Below, in pieces: positions 50,500 through 63,549 of a DNA stretch of 64,000 nucleotides. The notes beneath the pieces were generated by a model. The model was not told where the DNA came from, did not search any database, and saw only the letters and a program-made list of their open reading frames with translations. The DNA lies in the NCBI GenBank assembly GCA_963573385.1, contig CAUYLG010066185.1, positions 1 through 64,000 on the forward strand. The letters run 5' to 3'. Origin of the DNA: Cacajao melanocephalus. Lineage: Eukaryota; Chordata; Mammalia; Primates; Pitheciidae. Both the position numbers and the translations under genes were made by a program. Position 1 is the stretch's first letter. Each line of letters begins with the position of its first letter.

Positions 50500-50830
50500 G
50501 TCCTTGGCACGATGTGAAAGGCCCTTTATGACGTGGTGCTCTCCTGTTTCTCCAGCCTCAGTGGTAAATGTTCCTCTCCTTTGTCTCACCTTTTTCTCTG
50601 TTAAGTCGCAGCTCTGTGTCCTCTCACTAAAGATTTGTTGTATATGCCCCCATAGAACCCTGTATCACCAGCCTAGCACTGAAAACACCATATTGTAATT
50701 ATATATTTACTTTCCTTTTTTCACAGGAATGTGAACTTTCTTGAGAATAGAGGCTGTATCTTATTTACCTTTGGATCTTCAGAAACTAGCACAGTCTCTC
50801 TTTCAAGGTTAGCACTGACAGAATCTGTTT
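50500..50830 (+). mobile_element. L2 LINE 3' region, sense
   Basis: 'gaaaggccctttatgacgtgg', 'gtttctccagcctcag', 'aggaatgtgaactttcttgagaatagaggctgtat' and 'ctttggatcttcagaaactagcacag' follow the sense L2 order. Confidence 0.8.
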
Positions 50831-51300
50831 TTTAAAGATTAATGAATAGAAATATATTATTATTTTTAGTTCAACAATAGATTTGTATATATGAAGACTG
50901 GTACTATTTTGGATATTTACTTATTGAATATTCAAAAATTAAATTTTTTACTATAAATTTCTTTTAAAAATCACAGAAACTTTTGTAAAATAGAGAATAG
51001 AAAAAAATCACCCATATTCACATTTTTCTTCTAATTTTAGCAATATTTTAAAAATACTTTTTCAAATGAATTTCAGAATACTTTCATCAAGTTTGCGTTC
51101 TAGAAATTCTTACTGGGAGTACAAATGCATTAACTCTATAATAGATTTGGAAAGAACTGTTTATAGTTTTTAGTCTTTCCCACTAGACACATCATTGCTC
51201 CTGCCGGTTTTGCAAATCTTATTCTTTTAGAATGTTTGGAAGTTTTCTTCACTCAGATTATTTCAAGGTATATTGCTTTTCAGAGCTTTGGATTCTGATT
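50831..51300. other. No gene; AT-rich, unassigned old repeat possible
   Basis: Around 50,980-51,080, 'ttttgtaaaatagagaatagaaaaaaatcaccc' resembles the unassigned element at 37,030-37,340. Otherwise nothing. Confidence 0.35.
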
Positions 51301-51317
51301 AAAAATACAGTGGCCTT

Positions 51318-51608
51318 GGCCAGGCACGGTAGCTAATGCCTGTAATCCCAGCACTTTGGGAGTCCGAGATGGGCAGATCACCTGAGGTCAGCAGTTCGAG
51401 ACCACCCTGGCCAACATGGCAAAACCCTGTCTGTACTAAAAAAACAAAAATACAAAAATTACCTGGCCATGGTGGTGGGCACTTTTAATCCCAGCTAGTC
51501 GGGAGGATGAGGCAGGGAGAATTGCTTGAATCCAGGAGGCGGAGGTTGCAGTGAGCTGAGATAGCACTATTGCACTCCAGCCTGGGCAACAGAGCGAGAC
51601 ACCGTCTC

Positions 51609-51645
<37 letters not shown>
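51318..51645 (+). mobile_element. Alu, sense, with (CAA)n tail and target duplication
   Basis: A full-length Alu from 'ggccaggcacggtagctaat' to 'gagacaccgtctcaa', tail (CAA)n at 51,609-51,646. Flanks 51,302-51,316 'aaaatacagtggcct' and 51,646-51,660 'aaaatacactggcct' are a 15-bp target duplication with one mismatch. The polyglutamine and polycysteine frames called across the tail are artefacts. Confidence 0.97.

Positions 51646-51646
<1 letters not shown>
51609..51646 (+). repeat. (CAA)n microsatellite
   Basis: About 12 CAA units at the Alu tail. Confidence 0.97.
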
Positions 51647-51647
<1 letters not shown>

Positions 51648-51660
51648 AATACACTGGCCT

Positions 51661-52079
51661 CAAATGTGTTCAGTGAGCTGTTTCCACCAATCCACCTACT
51701 GAAGTGCAAAGTCCTGACTCCCCTCCTCCAGCTCTCCAGTTTACATGGAAGTACCAGGACTCCAGAGGAGAGTGAGGAAACTGTGGGAATCTATACCTTG
51801 TGGGGCTCCTGTTCCTGCATCACTGCTCTCTTTAATATAAGTTACAGATCAATATCAGTTCATGAGATTTCTTTATGCTGCTCTGGATTGTTGTTCTAGT
51901 GAGTGAGGAAGGGGTCTATAATGGGAGACTCTTACGGGATGAGGAATAGCTCATCCCTTCTCTATTTACACGGTTAGAAAATAACAATGGATAGAGTGAG
52001 CAGAATATTGGTGTCCCAACTCTGATAGTCTGTTCTAGTGTTTTTCCCCCTAAAGCTTTCTACAATGTATAGATCTGTT
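51661..52079. other. No feature recognised
   Basis: Unique-looking sequence with no exon or repeat signature. Confidence 0.4.
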
Positions 52080-52150
52080 TTTTTTCTTTTCTCTCTTTCT
52101 TTCTTTCCTTCTCTTTCTTCTTTCTTTCCTTCTTTCCTCCTTTCTTTTTA
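52080..52150 (+). repeat. Polypyrimidine (TTTC/TTCC)n tract
   Basis: A 70-base tract, almost pure T/C, with TTTC and TTCC units. Confidence 0.93.
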
Positions 52151-52869
52151 AAGAAAATGGTTCACTCTACTAAACAGATTCAATTTTTCAGGCAAGTGCA
52201 GTGGCATCATTATCAAATCTCACTTTCTTCAAATCTCTTAAGAGGTTATTCTGTGACTCAGTCATGCTTTTCTCATGAAACTTCTGAACCCAGCCTAAAT
52301 TGCCAATCTGCGGAACCAGTTAGCAAATAAGTAGTCATAGTTTTAAGTCACTTGAATTGATTGGTAGTTTTTTATTTAGCAATAACTAACTGATGCACTC
52401 CTCTTATTTCCAATCACCTTTCGTAGTCTGTGAGAAGAAAAATAAGATAATACTTGGAAAATAGTATTCACTGAATAAATAGTTGTTGAATAAATAATTA
52501 AATGAGTGTACAAATGAATAAAATAGTGTAATTTTTTCTTAAATTCCAGGTTTAAAAAAATTCATCTTTGTACCTTGAATGTTAGTTTTCACCAGAACCC
52601 TGGTACACACACTTCTAATGCGAGAAGTTACACTGAATTGCAGTTATTTATGCACGTGTTTCTTTATATTATGAGGGACTTGAGGGCCAGGACTATTTTC
52701 TTGCCAGCTTTGTATTTTTAGTGCTTATATACTCAGTGCTCCCAAAAGGTTGATTCTCTGGGGATTTTAAAAATCTGAAGTTTTGACCTTTGGAAACTGG
52801 ATGGCAGCTCTATAGGCTGCAGTGATTCTAAACTAAATAATCTGAAATAATCTAAATAATCTGACACTT
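52151..52869. other. No gene or confident repeat
   Basis: AT-rich. A short local repeat of 'aataatctgaa' and 'aataatcta' units lies at about 52,836-52,862. Confidence 0.45.
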
Positions 52870-52985
52870 TTTAAAAATATATCAGTGCCCAGTCTCATTT
52901 CAGCAGTCAATTCAGAATCTCTAGGGTGTAGGACTAGGCAATGCCAATGTGCCACTAGGGCTGAGAACTTCCAGGTTTAAATGTC
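52870..52985 (+). mobile_element. MER5A/B-like DNA transposon remnant
   Basis: 'gtgcccagtctcatttcagcagtcaattcagaatctctagggtgtagg' to 'agggctgagaactt' parallels MER5-type elements ('gaatcagaatctctgggggtgggg..tttgagaacc'). Confidence 0.65.
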
Positions 52986-55394
52986 CTTAAAGTTTATTAG
53001 TGTTCACACCAAACAAATGATACTCTCCAGCAACAAGGAAGACATATTAGGAAATAATTTGGAATCACTAAATGTTCTAATTTTCCAAGTTGAAACATTA
53101 ATGATAATTGAAGTGCTAAATATTATGCTATACATCTGAATGTATGAGTCTTTATGAATTACATAGGAAAATTCATAACAAAATTATGTTTAATATTTCA
53201 CATAAAATTATCTTTTATTTTTCCTTTAATCTTTTTATCAAAGCTATAAAACAGTTTCTACAGTTTTAAACATTGTCTTAGAAAAATGTCAATTTTATTT
53301 TTCCATTTTCTTTTCAATCAAGAATTGTAAGATATTTTAGTGTTTATTCCTTGGTGTTGATTTTGAACATTTAAAACTGAGTCATTAGAATTTTTTTTCT
53401 TCAATAGCTCATTTAGAACAAATCACTCAATATTTTCTCTCACATGAATATTTATGTTCCAAGGTTTCAATTTGACAACATTAAGTTCTATATCCTTATT
53501 TCTTAAACAACCTAAACATATATAGATTGATTCTAGTGCACTTTTTTCCCCACTTGAATTCACTATGATTAAAAGTTCACAGCCTTGGTTACAGTATATA
53601 ATTTGAGAAATAACCAACAATGTCTCTAGTGATTAAATATTCAAGTTTGCAATTATTTTGTAACTTTTGTTCTGCTCTTTGCTCACTCTAAAAATTATCA
53701 TAAAATTTTGAAAGATGTCCTCAGTGTAGAATATGTCCATAAAATATTAAGTATTCAATTTTCCTCTATCATGGCTTGAAAAATTCATAATTACATGATG
53801 ATCCACATAATAACTCATTCTGAAAAGTCATATATGGCACTCCCTCTGTGACTGAGTTAATAATTTACTGCTGTGTGGGATTTTCACTCTGCACTGTTAG
53901 TCTTGGGAACATTTATTAAGCAAATGTTCATTTTCAAAGATCAGGATGTGAATGAAGAGGGTAAGAATTTAATGAGGAGTGACAGACAGGTGAACTGATT
54001 CCATATAGAACTTTAGTACAAGGGAAAGCAGAGAGCTTTATCTTTCGTTGCCTCAATAGACACATGAAATGAAATATAGAAGACAGAGGGCAGGAGAAAA
54101 AAAATGATGCTTTTCTGCAGGGGCCAACTGAGGGATAAATCAAGGGAAGTGAGGAATACAATTCAGGTCATTTGAAAAGATGCCACTGAATGTGACGCTG
54201 TAAGCTTATGGAGCAGAGAGGATGCTAACTTTTTATTTTAAAGTCACCAAATTCTGCCAAAGAGAGTATTTCACGTCTTCTTTTTTTCCCTTTGGTATTC
54301 CAAATTTTCACTGACAAAAGCTTGAGTGACCAAAGCAAAGAAGTTTCCACAGAACTGGTTATTTTAAAGGCTTGCAATTGCTTAGAGAGGCTTTTAGGAA
54401 ACCCTTGTTATTTAAATGAAGACCTATAGCATTTAAACAAACCTTACAATGAATTATCTTTATGCTCTTATTTGGGTCAGTTCCGTGGAAATATAAGCAG
54501 TGTGAATGAAGCAGGAAGTTTGTGTTTGATTTATTGGATAATTACATTATATGGGTAACCGTGACCTCACTTTTCCACGTTGCCTTGGGCAGAGCTTGGA
54601 TATTCAGAGAAGTGATAGGTCACCAGAAGTCATCAGATGGAACCAAGAAGGAAAACTGTTCTGTTACCTTATTATTATATTAATTTTTGATTGACAAATG
54701 TCGAGGCTCAATAAAAGGATACCACGATAGGTTATTTCTATGCCCTTTTAAGTGATTTTTGGAATATGATGCAGGTTAAACAAATACACATGTAAATAAA
54801 ACTAAAAAAATTTACAGTAAAAGAAGCCACACTATACACATATGATTTGAAATTTATTGAAGATTTGTCTGTAGTCACTAGTTTTAATATTTCCACACTT
54901 CAATTTTTTTATTGGTGAGGATAAGTTATGAAAACCAGAGTGGGCCATCAAGAAGGATGTAAAGGAAGAATCAAATTTCGTTGATTAAAAATAACTTTGC
55001 TTGGTTTTGTTTACCCTTAAAAGCAAAGTTTACATTTGAGGTACGGATCATTTTTGTTGAACTTTGCCAGAGCCCTGTGCTCCTGAAAAACAGTGAAGTT
55101 GAAAGTATATGTAGATATAAGTAGATCTGGTCCACATCTCAGCTTTGCTGTAAGTTGACTGTGTGACCTTAGACATGTCACGACTCTGAGTTTGTAAACT
55201 CAAGTATGAAAATGTGCTTGTAAACAAGAATATCTTTTCAGAATTCAGACAACTCTGAAAGCCCATGGTTGAAGAATGATGCTGGTGTTTCCATATAGTT
55301 GATAAAGACAATCCTAAAATATTTCTTTCTTCACTGTCCCAATTATCATTCTAGGGGTATATAAAATAGGTCCCTATAGGTCTTCAGGTTTAAC
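52986..55394. other. Gene-free, AT-rich, mostly repeat-poor sequence
   Basis: No exon and no confident repeat over 2.4 kb. The frames at 53,423-53,620, 53,934-54,161 and 55,048-55,311 (all minus) have no family features. Confidence 0.45.
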
Positions 55395-55641
55395 TTATTT
55401 TATTTAAAAATCAACTTTGTTGAGGTATGAGTGATACAGAAAACTGTACATATTTAACATATGTGACTTGATAAGTTTGTAGATAAGTATATACCAGTTA
55501 AAACCATCACCACAATCTGTGCCATAAACATATCCATGATGTATAAAAGTTTCCTTCTACCCTCTTTATTCTTAACATTTGTGTATATGGTAAGAACACT
55601 TAATATACAGCAAAGGGCCTAAAGTTAACAATACTGTATTG
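55395..55641 (-). mobile_element. L1M 3' UTR, left arm, split by MER1A
   Basis: 'aacatatgtgacttgataagt', 'accatcaccacaatctgtgccataaac' and 'gtaagaacacttaat..agttaacaatactgtattg' are antisense L1M 3' UTR landmarks. The run breaks at 55,641 and resumes at 56,131. Confidence 0.8.
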
Positions 55642-56130
55642 CAGGGGACCCCAACCCCCAGGCCACAGACTGGTACCAGTCCATGGCTTGATGGCCTGTT
55701 AGGAACTGGGCTGCACAACAGGAGGTGAGTGGTGAGTGAACGAGCATTACTCCCTGAGCTCTGCCTCTTGTGAGATCAGCAGCGGCATTAGATTCTTGGA
55801 ATGGGAACCCTATTGTGAACTGCCCATGCAAGGGATCTAGCTTGTGTGTTCCTTATGAGAATCTAACGCTTGATGATCTGTAGCTGTCTCCCATCGCCCC
55901 CAGATGGGACTGGCTATTTACAGGAAGACAAGCTTAAGGCTCCCACTGATTCTACAGTATAATGAATTACATAATTATTTCATTGTATATTATAATAATA
56001 ACAGAAATAAAGTGCACATAGACGTAATGCACTTGAATGATCCCGAAACCATCCCCTGCATCACCCCATCTGTGGAAAAATTGTCTTCCATGAAACTGGT
56101 CCCTGGTGTCAAACAGGTTGGGGCGCACTG
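55642..56130 (+). mobile_element. MER1A (hAT-Charlie nonautonomous DNA transposon), full length
   Basis: The 5' end 'caggggaccccaaccccc' and 3' end 'ggttggggcgcactg' are the inverted termini. The interior includes 'cctgttaggaactgggc', 'gagcattactccctgagctctgcc', 'gcggcattagattct' and 'aaaaattgtcttccatgaaac'. Flanks 55,634-55,641 and 56,131-56,138 are both 'ctgtattg', the perfect 8-bp duplication expected for hAT elements. It carries no transposase gene. The 137-codon minus frame over it is incidental. Confidence 0.97.
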
Positions 56131-56220
56131 CTGTATTGTATACTTGAACATTTGCTAATAGGGCAGATCTTGTGTTAAGTAATGTTAGCAGGTCTAATGT
56201 TTTATTTAAAAATTTTAAAA
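56131..56220 (-). mobile_element. L1M 3' UTR, right arm
   Basis: 'tgtatacttgaacatttgctaatagggcagatcttgtgttaag' continues the antisense L1M 3' UTR in register after the MER1A insertion. Confidence 0.8.
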
Positions 56221-58286
56221 TCCATATGAAGAGGCTGTGGATTCCTGAATTTGAACATGTGTTCTTAGGGTTGGCCAGAAATATTTGTGCTAATATGTAT
56301 CTTTGGACTTCCATTTTACTATCTGGAGATGTTTGCCATTTGGACCAATAATAAATGCCTGAGATTTTTCTCCTATGCATTTGTGTAAATCTGGGGCTTC
56401 AAATTTGTGTAAAGACTTGGGTAAACGCCAAGGCTATGTATTCAAATATCCAGGTACTTTGAAAAGCTCTGTCTTCATTGTTCTCCTCTTGATGGAGATG
56501 TTAATGGAAGCTGACCTTGACTGGCACTCAGTGAGAAATCAATGAGATACTTTTTTCCAGGTGTTTGAAACGGTGTGAGAAAGGTTTGGCAACTGTTTTT
56601 AACTCAGGCCCAGATTTTAAAACCAGGTTGTTCCCATTGTGAAACTAGAGAATAATTGTTTTTGTAGTAGTATATTTTACAGATATTTTGAGTGAAACAG
56701 GGAGCCTGTGTTCCATTTTGAATGCTCTAGGTGGGTGAAACGTGTCAATTACTCTACTCTATATGTGCTTATTAAAGAGAGCATTTAAGATTAATGTTTA
56801 TTTAAAAGTCCAGATGGACCTAGTGTTTTCTCTTAAGTCTCCTGGTTTTGTCCTCATTCTGTTAGTTTTCACTTTCAAATAATATAGAATATAAATTCTA
56901 GCTTATTTTTGCTGAAACCTATACTGCACCGGTGGTCAGTTTGCTTATATTCATTACAGCAATGTCACCATCCTAAGAAAGTCTCAGTTTTTAAGACTGA
57001 TAGGGACTGGGAGAGGATTTATAATCAATTTATTTGTATTGGAATAAGTACATTTCCTCATCAAAAATATTAGTTACCAGGGTCTAAATGAGGCCACTTT
57101 TAAATGCCGGGCAGAAGTAGAGTACTCAATACTTTACCCTAAGTAATTTTTCTGACTATAAATTTCAAGATGAACGAAGGCAGAATCTTAATCGTTGTAC
57201 TGAAAAAACTCAAACTGATTGTGTTTCTGCTATAAGAAATTGTCAAAACAATAACAACAGTAACAGTGAATGTTGGAAAAACATTTTTCTCAGATATCAA
57301 GTATCAGTTCATCATTAATATGTGTTCTTGCATGGTAATACCAAAAAGCATGACTACATATGTAAAATACACACTACTCACATACATATCATTAAAAGTG
57401 GTGAACAATAGAAAGTGTAAATTTTCTAACTGCCATAACAATATTTTGTAGGATGTGTAAACTAGAGGCTCCACCGAGTTGCTCAAAAATTATTTGGTTA
57501 AAGGGTAAATACACCTTGTACATCATAATGAAAGTCTTATAGGTAGGGGTAGAGATGAACACTGCAGGCTGTCTACAGCATATTAATAAAATTCAATATA
57601 TTTTCTAAAAGGTATAATTTATATTTTGTGGAAATGAGACCCTTTTCTAATAAAATTCTTCTGTCCTTCATTCTGTTCATATAATTTTGCTATAAATCAT
57701 CCTGTAGGAATTTTTCCCCTAAATATTCATCTCAGGGAGAACCTATTTAAATAAGCCCTCTTAGCAAGATCTTCCAGAATTAAAATTACACCATGAGCAA
57801 TACTTCATCTAATATGTTTCCTTGTATAGAATTTTCTTATGCCTAAAATAATGTTTTTGCTGAATTCCATTATGATAAAATTGTTGATTTGGGGTGACTT
57901 TGATAGTAAAGAAACTGTGTTAAAAGATCATCAAATTATCCTTAGTCTTTTTTTAATTGTAGTGTTTCTGAATTTGTACCATTGCAGCTCCTTGCTGCTT
58001 CCCATCTACATACATAGTGAGAAAAACCTAAGGGCATTATTCTCAGCTTCACTGCAAAGAAAGAAAAAGAAGAAAAATTGCTGCTGGATATACTAGGTTT
58101 CCTAGGCTTATAGTAAACTGGAACATTATACTCTTTCTTAGTCATTTAAAGCATATTTTACTCTACTGTCTGGTAGCGATTAGAATAAATTATTCTATTT
58201 CTGATATAAATAAAATAAGTAATTTGATTTTTTTTGAGATGTGAGGTACAATATGGAGGAGAATGGACATACCAGGCATTCACAGG
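56221..58286. other. No gene or confident repeat
   Basis: AT-rich unique-looking sequence of about 2 kb without exon signature. Confidence 0.45.
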
Positions 58287-58309
58287 TACACACACACACA
58301 CACACACAT
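58287..58309 (+). repeat. (AC)n microsatellite
   Basis: About 11 uninterrupted AC units. Confidence 0.97.
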
Positions 58310-58536
58310 ACTACGTTAATGTCAGGTCTTTTGTAAGGTCTCAAATACTGGGAGTGTGTCTTGAGGGTATTACAGGAGGGTTCCATGGGAAACTCATGCT
58401 GCAGAGCTCAGAGATTCTGGATGATGTAATTGGCAAGATTCTTGCTTTGCAAATTATCAGGTGCTTGACAAGTGAATATTCAGATGCTTTAATTCATGTA
58501 TTTCTTATAGGTGCCCATTGAGATAGGTGAAATGGG

Positions 58537-58572
58537 CTTTATTACCTTCTTTTTCCTTTATTACCTTCTTTT
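58537..58572 (+). repeat. 19-bp tandem duplication
   Basis: 'ctttattaccttctttt' occurs at 58,537-58,553 and 58,556-58,572, a unit of 19 bases. Confidence 0.95.
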
Positions 58573-58633
58573 ACCTGACCTCCCAAGATTATACAGCTCA
58601 CAGCGTTGTTTTCTGATGCAGAGGCCAGGACAT

Positions 58634-58655
58634 TTTTACATGACTTTTACATGAC
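58634..58655 (+). repeat. 11-bp perfect tandem duplication
   Basis: 'ttttacatgac' is repeated with no gap (58,634-58,644 and 58,645-58,655). Confidence 0.97.
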
Positions 58656-58850
58656 ATAATGGAAAACTGACTTTCAGTCAACTGATACTTTTGGCTTCTG
58701 TGCTCTCAGGAGGCCTTCACAGCATTTCAGTCCCAAGCATCAAGCAGGAGATGAGCTTGGGGTTCAGATTAAACATATACATTTATGGTTTGCTGTGGGA
58801 TATATGTGCGAAGCAGTAATGAGTGTAGGCTCCACAGTCGTTGCAACCAT

Positions 58851-58888
58851 TAAACCCTCTGTATGCAACCTGATAAACCCTCTGTATG
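58851..58888 (+). repeat. 15-bp direct repeat
   Basis: 'taaaccctctgtatg' occurs at 58,851-58,865 and 58,874-58,888, offset 23 bases. Confidence 0.97.
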
Positions 58889-59378
58889 GGCCATGGGGCA
58901 TCACAGACTATGGCATAAATGTGTTGGGGAATATCTGTCTGCTCCACCATCCTCAGTGTCATCTGTCTCTCATATATGTAGGTCCCTTCATGGTCTCAAG
59001 TTTGCTGCCACATCCCAGGAGTCCTTGGCAGATGGACAGTATCAGTAAATTTCTTATTAGAGAGGATTGAGCCTCTTCTGATGCACATGGTTACATGATA
59101 CAAAATCAGAGTTCTTGTGGCAAGATATAAGAAAGGAAGCATTTGAAGAGGCAATGACAAGTGCCTGCCCAGAATGCATAGAGAAATGAGGTCATATTTA
59201 GCTTCTTGCATTAAAAAATTATAGCAAGAACAGAGGCTTGTTATCTAAATTCCTTCATCTGCTTTTCGAGCATGCCATTAAGCAGGTTTAGGAGATGTGA
59301 GTTTGATGTAAAAGAGGTCTTCAGGCTGGAGAAGGAAGTCGGGGAAGACTTGGTCTTCTTTAGCCCCAAAAGACTGTG
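58889..59378. other. No gene or confident repeat
   Basis: Moderate-GC unique-looking sequence. The overlapping frames on both strands have no family resemblance. Confidence 0.4.
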
Positions 59379-59417
59379 GAGAGAGAGAGAGAGAGAGACA
59401 GAAGAGAGGAGGAGAGT
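59379..59417 (+). repeat. (GA)n / GA-rich simple repeat
   Basis: About ten GA units followed by a purine-rich run. Confidence 0.95.
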
Positions 59418-60053
59418 GAGGTGTTGTCTGTTTTCCCTTCTTGGAGCTGTTTTGGGGAAGCGGCTGTGGTAGTGTAGTGTGGGGAGGAGCACTGACATTA
59501 AGTAGGTGTCAGGGAGCGGTGAAAGCACAATGCCCATGTTCCACTCTCGTGTTTGGAATTCTGGAGAAACACTAATTTGCCAGGAATCTTATTAGGAGGT
59601 AATCGCATTGTAGTCGGCACAAATAACTTGCTGGCAGTCTTGAGGCTTTCTCAGGTTCTCTGCACAGTAGACTCGGTTGACACATAGCTGACCTGTCTTC
59701 AGGACAGCACAGCAGAGGACTGAATGTCATGAGCAAATGGACTGGCTAGTGGACATGGTGGAGATGCAGAGTTTTCCCAGGAGCCAAAAAAAAAAACCCC
59801 AAGTTCATCACCTATAGTACTCCCAGATGACAGGTGAACTCAGGGCCTCTCATCAGAGGGGTGCAGTTCCTTGCCATGACATACCAAGAAATAGCACATC
59901 ATCAGCTAATGCCAGTCTCCATCCTCCACCAGAATCGTGAAGCCACTTACTCCTTCCTCTTTATATGTGGAAGCTCTATTTGGGATAGAAGCAAGGAAAA
60001 CATTGGGCCGAGAGCCTGCACCAACCAAGATGAAGTGAGTCAATATTTCAACC
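59418..60053. other. No gene or confident repeat
   Basis: Unique-looking sequence. A short A10/C4 run lies near 59,789. Confidence 0.4.
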
Positions 60054-60408
60054 TGTTATGGTCTGAACGTTTGTGTCCCTCAAAAATTCATATGTTGAAA
60101 TCCTAACCCCCAAAGTGATGGTATTAGGAGGTAGGGCCTTGGGATGTGATTAGTTCAAGGGCAGAGCTCTCATGAATACAATTAGTGCCCTTATAAAAAA
60201 GGCGCAAGGGAGACCCCCTCACTCCTTCTATTATGTGAAGTTACAGTGAAAAGATGACCATCTGTGAACAAGGATGCTGGCCTTCCCTAAAGTCCAAATC
60301 TGCCGGCACCTTGATGTTGGACTGTTCAGCCTCCACTGTGAAAAATAAATTTCTGTTGTTTATAATTTATTCCTGGTTTATGGTATTTTGTTGTAGCAGC
60401 CTAAGACA
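60054..60408 (+). mobile_element. MST-type solo LTR (ERVL-MaLR)
   Basis: The LTR starts 'tgttatggtctgaacgtttg' and ends 'gcagcctaagaca'. Landmarks: 'attcatatgttgaaatcctaacccccaa', 'gatggtattaggaggtaggg', 'attagtgcccttataaaa' (TATA-like), 'ctgccggcaccttgatgttgg' and the poly(A) signal AATAAA at 60,344-60,349. It has no internal retroviral sequence. The 5-base flanks ('caacc', 'cactc') match only partly. Confidence 0.95.
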
Positions 60409-61399
60409 CACTCCCTCTGTGTTGTCTGTGGGCACGGGGTGGAATTTGGAGACAGTTCAGGATTCATAACATGGTTCATTTTTCACTGAAGTCTTGGTTC
60501 CTCTAGTGTAATATGACATGCAAGATGTAAATATACTTATCACATACCTGCTTAGGAAAAGGAGGAAAATGTTTAACAAACACACCTGTGTGATCCCTAC
60601 TCCATACTATAGGAATATTTTGTTTGTTCTTATGTATAAGAAGAAAGTACTTATTGCTAACATAGTGTATTAACAAAAAGAAGTGTTTATGCTAAGGAAA
60701 TCTTTACTAGGAGGCATTTTTTAGATAAGGCCCAATTCTTTAATTGCCATTAATTTGTACCCGATTAAATAGTAGGCACCAAAAAAGGTAGTGAATGTAA
60801 ATGAGAGAAATCAAAGGGATGAGAAATCTGAAAACGCTGGGGTAGTTTCACCTGTGGAAGATAAGACAAGGTTGTCTTCCTATAAGTGGGGATAAAACTG
60901 CTGGCTATGAATATGTCAAGGGTTCTGTTGAGAAAATCACATAATCAACATAAAATTGCTTTATAAGTTCTAAAGCATTGTGGAAATGTTATCATCTCTT
61001 TATGTTTTATTTTATTCTCTAGTTCCAGACAGCATGAGTAGATCCAATGGGTAAGAAGTAAAAGGAAGTGGCTTGCATCTCCACATATACAGTTCGGAGC
61101 ACTCTACCAGTGGAATGTACGGCCTTAAACATGGGAGCCCAAATGATTCTAGGGCAGAATGGATTTCTCTTGCAGGGTTAAACTAGATGTGCTTTAAGAC
61201 TTCTATAAGGTTCTAGGTCTCCACTGTTCCAGGAAACAGTTTCTTAACTTTCTTAATAGAACAGTTGTCCATGTATGGGGTTTCTTCCCCTGAAATTGAA
61301 GAGGCTAAGCCGTTTACTCAAGGCACAGATCAGGTAAATGGTGGGTTTTTACACCTGTGAAGATACCTGAGCCAGATGCTTGCCACAGAGTGTAGGCCT
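60409..61399. other. No gene; possible weak MIR at 61,290-61,370
   Basis: Unique-looking sequence. 'gaagaggctaagccgtttactcaaggcacagatcaggtaaatggtggg' resembles an antisense MIR core at low similarity. Confidence 0.4.
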
Positions 61400-61530
61400 G
61401 GAGCCAATAGTAGCGGGATCACCTGGGAGCAGGTTAGAAATGCAGACTCTTAGCCCCATCCCCTGAGATTCTCAGGCCCGCATGCCAACAGGATCCCCAA
61501 GGTGTGACTGCATGCACAGAGCTGGACACG
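61400..61530 (+). mobile_element. MER5A-like hAT-Charlie remnant
   Basis: 'gggatcacctgggagcaggttagaaatgcagactcttagccccatcccctgagattctc' to 'ggatccccaaggtgtgactgcatgcac' matches the order of MER5A-type elements. Confidence 0.75.
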
Positions 61531-61544
61531 TAAAGGACTCCTAG

Positions 61545-61952
<408 letters not shown>

Positions 61953-62129
61953 CTAGCAAGACAAGCAGCTAAACCCCTAGTAAGCCCAAAGTGGTTATTT
62001 TGGGTTAATATCAGTGGTTCCCATTGTAAGGAGAGATGCAAATTAAAAATAAAAAGCTTAATTTCACCTGTTGAAATGAGGAAAGAGATTCCTCTAATTT
62101 CTTGTACTTTCTCATCACTTTGAAATGTA

Positions 62130-62640
62130 TATAAATTCTTTTGAAAACTAAATAGGCCCTTTGTCAGCTTTATGACCTAGGAAAGCTTTCTCTAGAACCC
62201 GGAAGACATCTCTTTGAAATGTAATTGTAAAGGAAGACAGCATCTCTATCTCCCAGTTTCTGTGAGAAGGCAGAACCCTAACTTAGGTGTGCACCTTGTA
62301 CCAAGTTGCAAACCTTCTGTTTTTAAGATATGAGAAATTCATTTTGCTCTGGATAAAGCCACTTAGCTAACACAGATGGTAACCCTAATTACTGGATAAA
62401 GTTAGAATGAACAATATGACAAAATATGGTCCTCTTACTTTGGTACTAGTTACTGCTTATCTTCAGAATATATATGTATGCATTGTATCTGCTTAGCTTT
62501 ATAAAAAGGCGTAATTCTTTACTATTGTTGTAATCTCTTAGCGGATTGCTTATAATGTGCTCATGCACATTCTGGTTTAATACTTAGTCAACGATGAAAC
62601 TGTTTACTACCTTTGTGGAGAGGTTTTCTGGGAGGAAGAA
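62130..62640 (+). mobile_element. LTR-like repeat, copy B (family not named)
   Basis: Colinear with copy A at 47,780-48,370 (see that entry). It continues with 'gcaccttgtaccaagttgcaaacc', 'tataaaaaggcg' (TATA-like, near 62,500), 'cttagcggattgct' and 'gtggagaggttttctggg'. These are typical of a retroviral LTR U3-R-U5 layout. No internal genes are seen. Confidence 0.6.
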
Positions 62641-62732
62641 GATTTTTGTTTTTAAATTATATTTCCTCAACACCATACTATTATACTAATAAATTAATCA
62701 TCCTATTTTTCTTATATTTCTGCACTGCCATA

Positions 62733-62779
62733 GTCTCTCTCTCTCCCTCCCTCCCTTCCCCCATCCTTTTTTTCTTCCT
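62733..62779 (+). repeat. CT-rich tract, left part
   Basis: 'ctctctctctccctccctccc' and the following C/T run abut the antisense Alu. A second CT-rich tract lies on the other side of the Alu. Confidence 0.9.

Positions 62780-63516
<737 letters not shown>

Positions 63517-63547
<31 letters not shown>
63517..63547 (+). repeat. (GT)n microsatellite
   Basis: About 15 uninterrupted GT units. Confidence 0.98.

Positions 63548-63549
<2 letters not shown>

Noticed and set aside
51485..51899. Polyglutamine/polycysteine-containing open frames
   Set aside because: They are translations of a (CAA)n Alu tail and Alu body.
55967..56380. 137-codon minus frame
   Set aside because: It spans MER1A and the adjoining L1M 3' UTR. 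Neither encodes protein on this strand.
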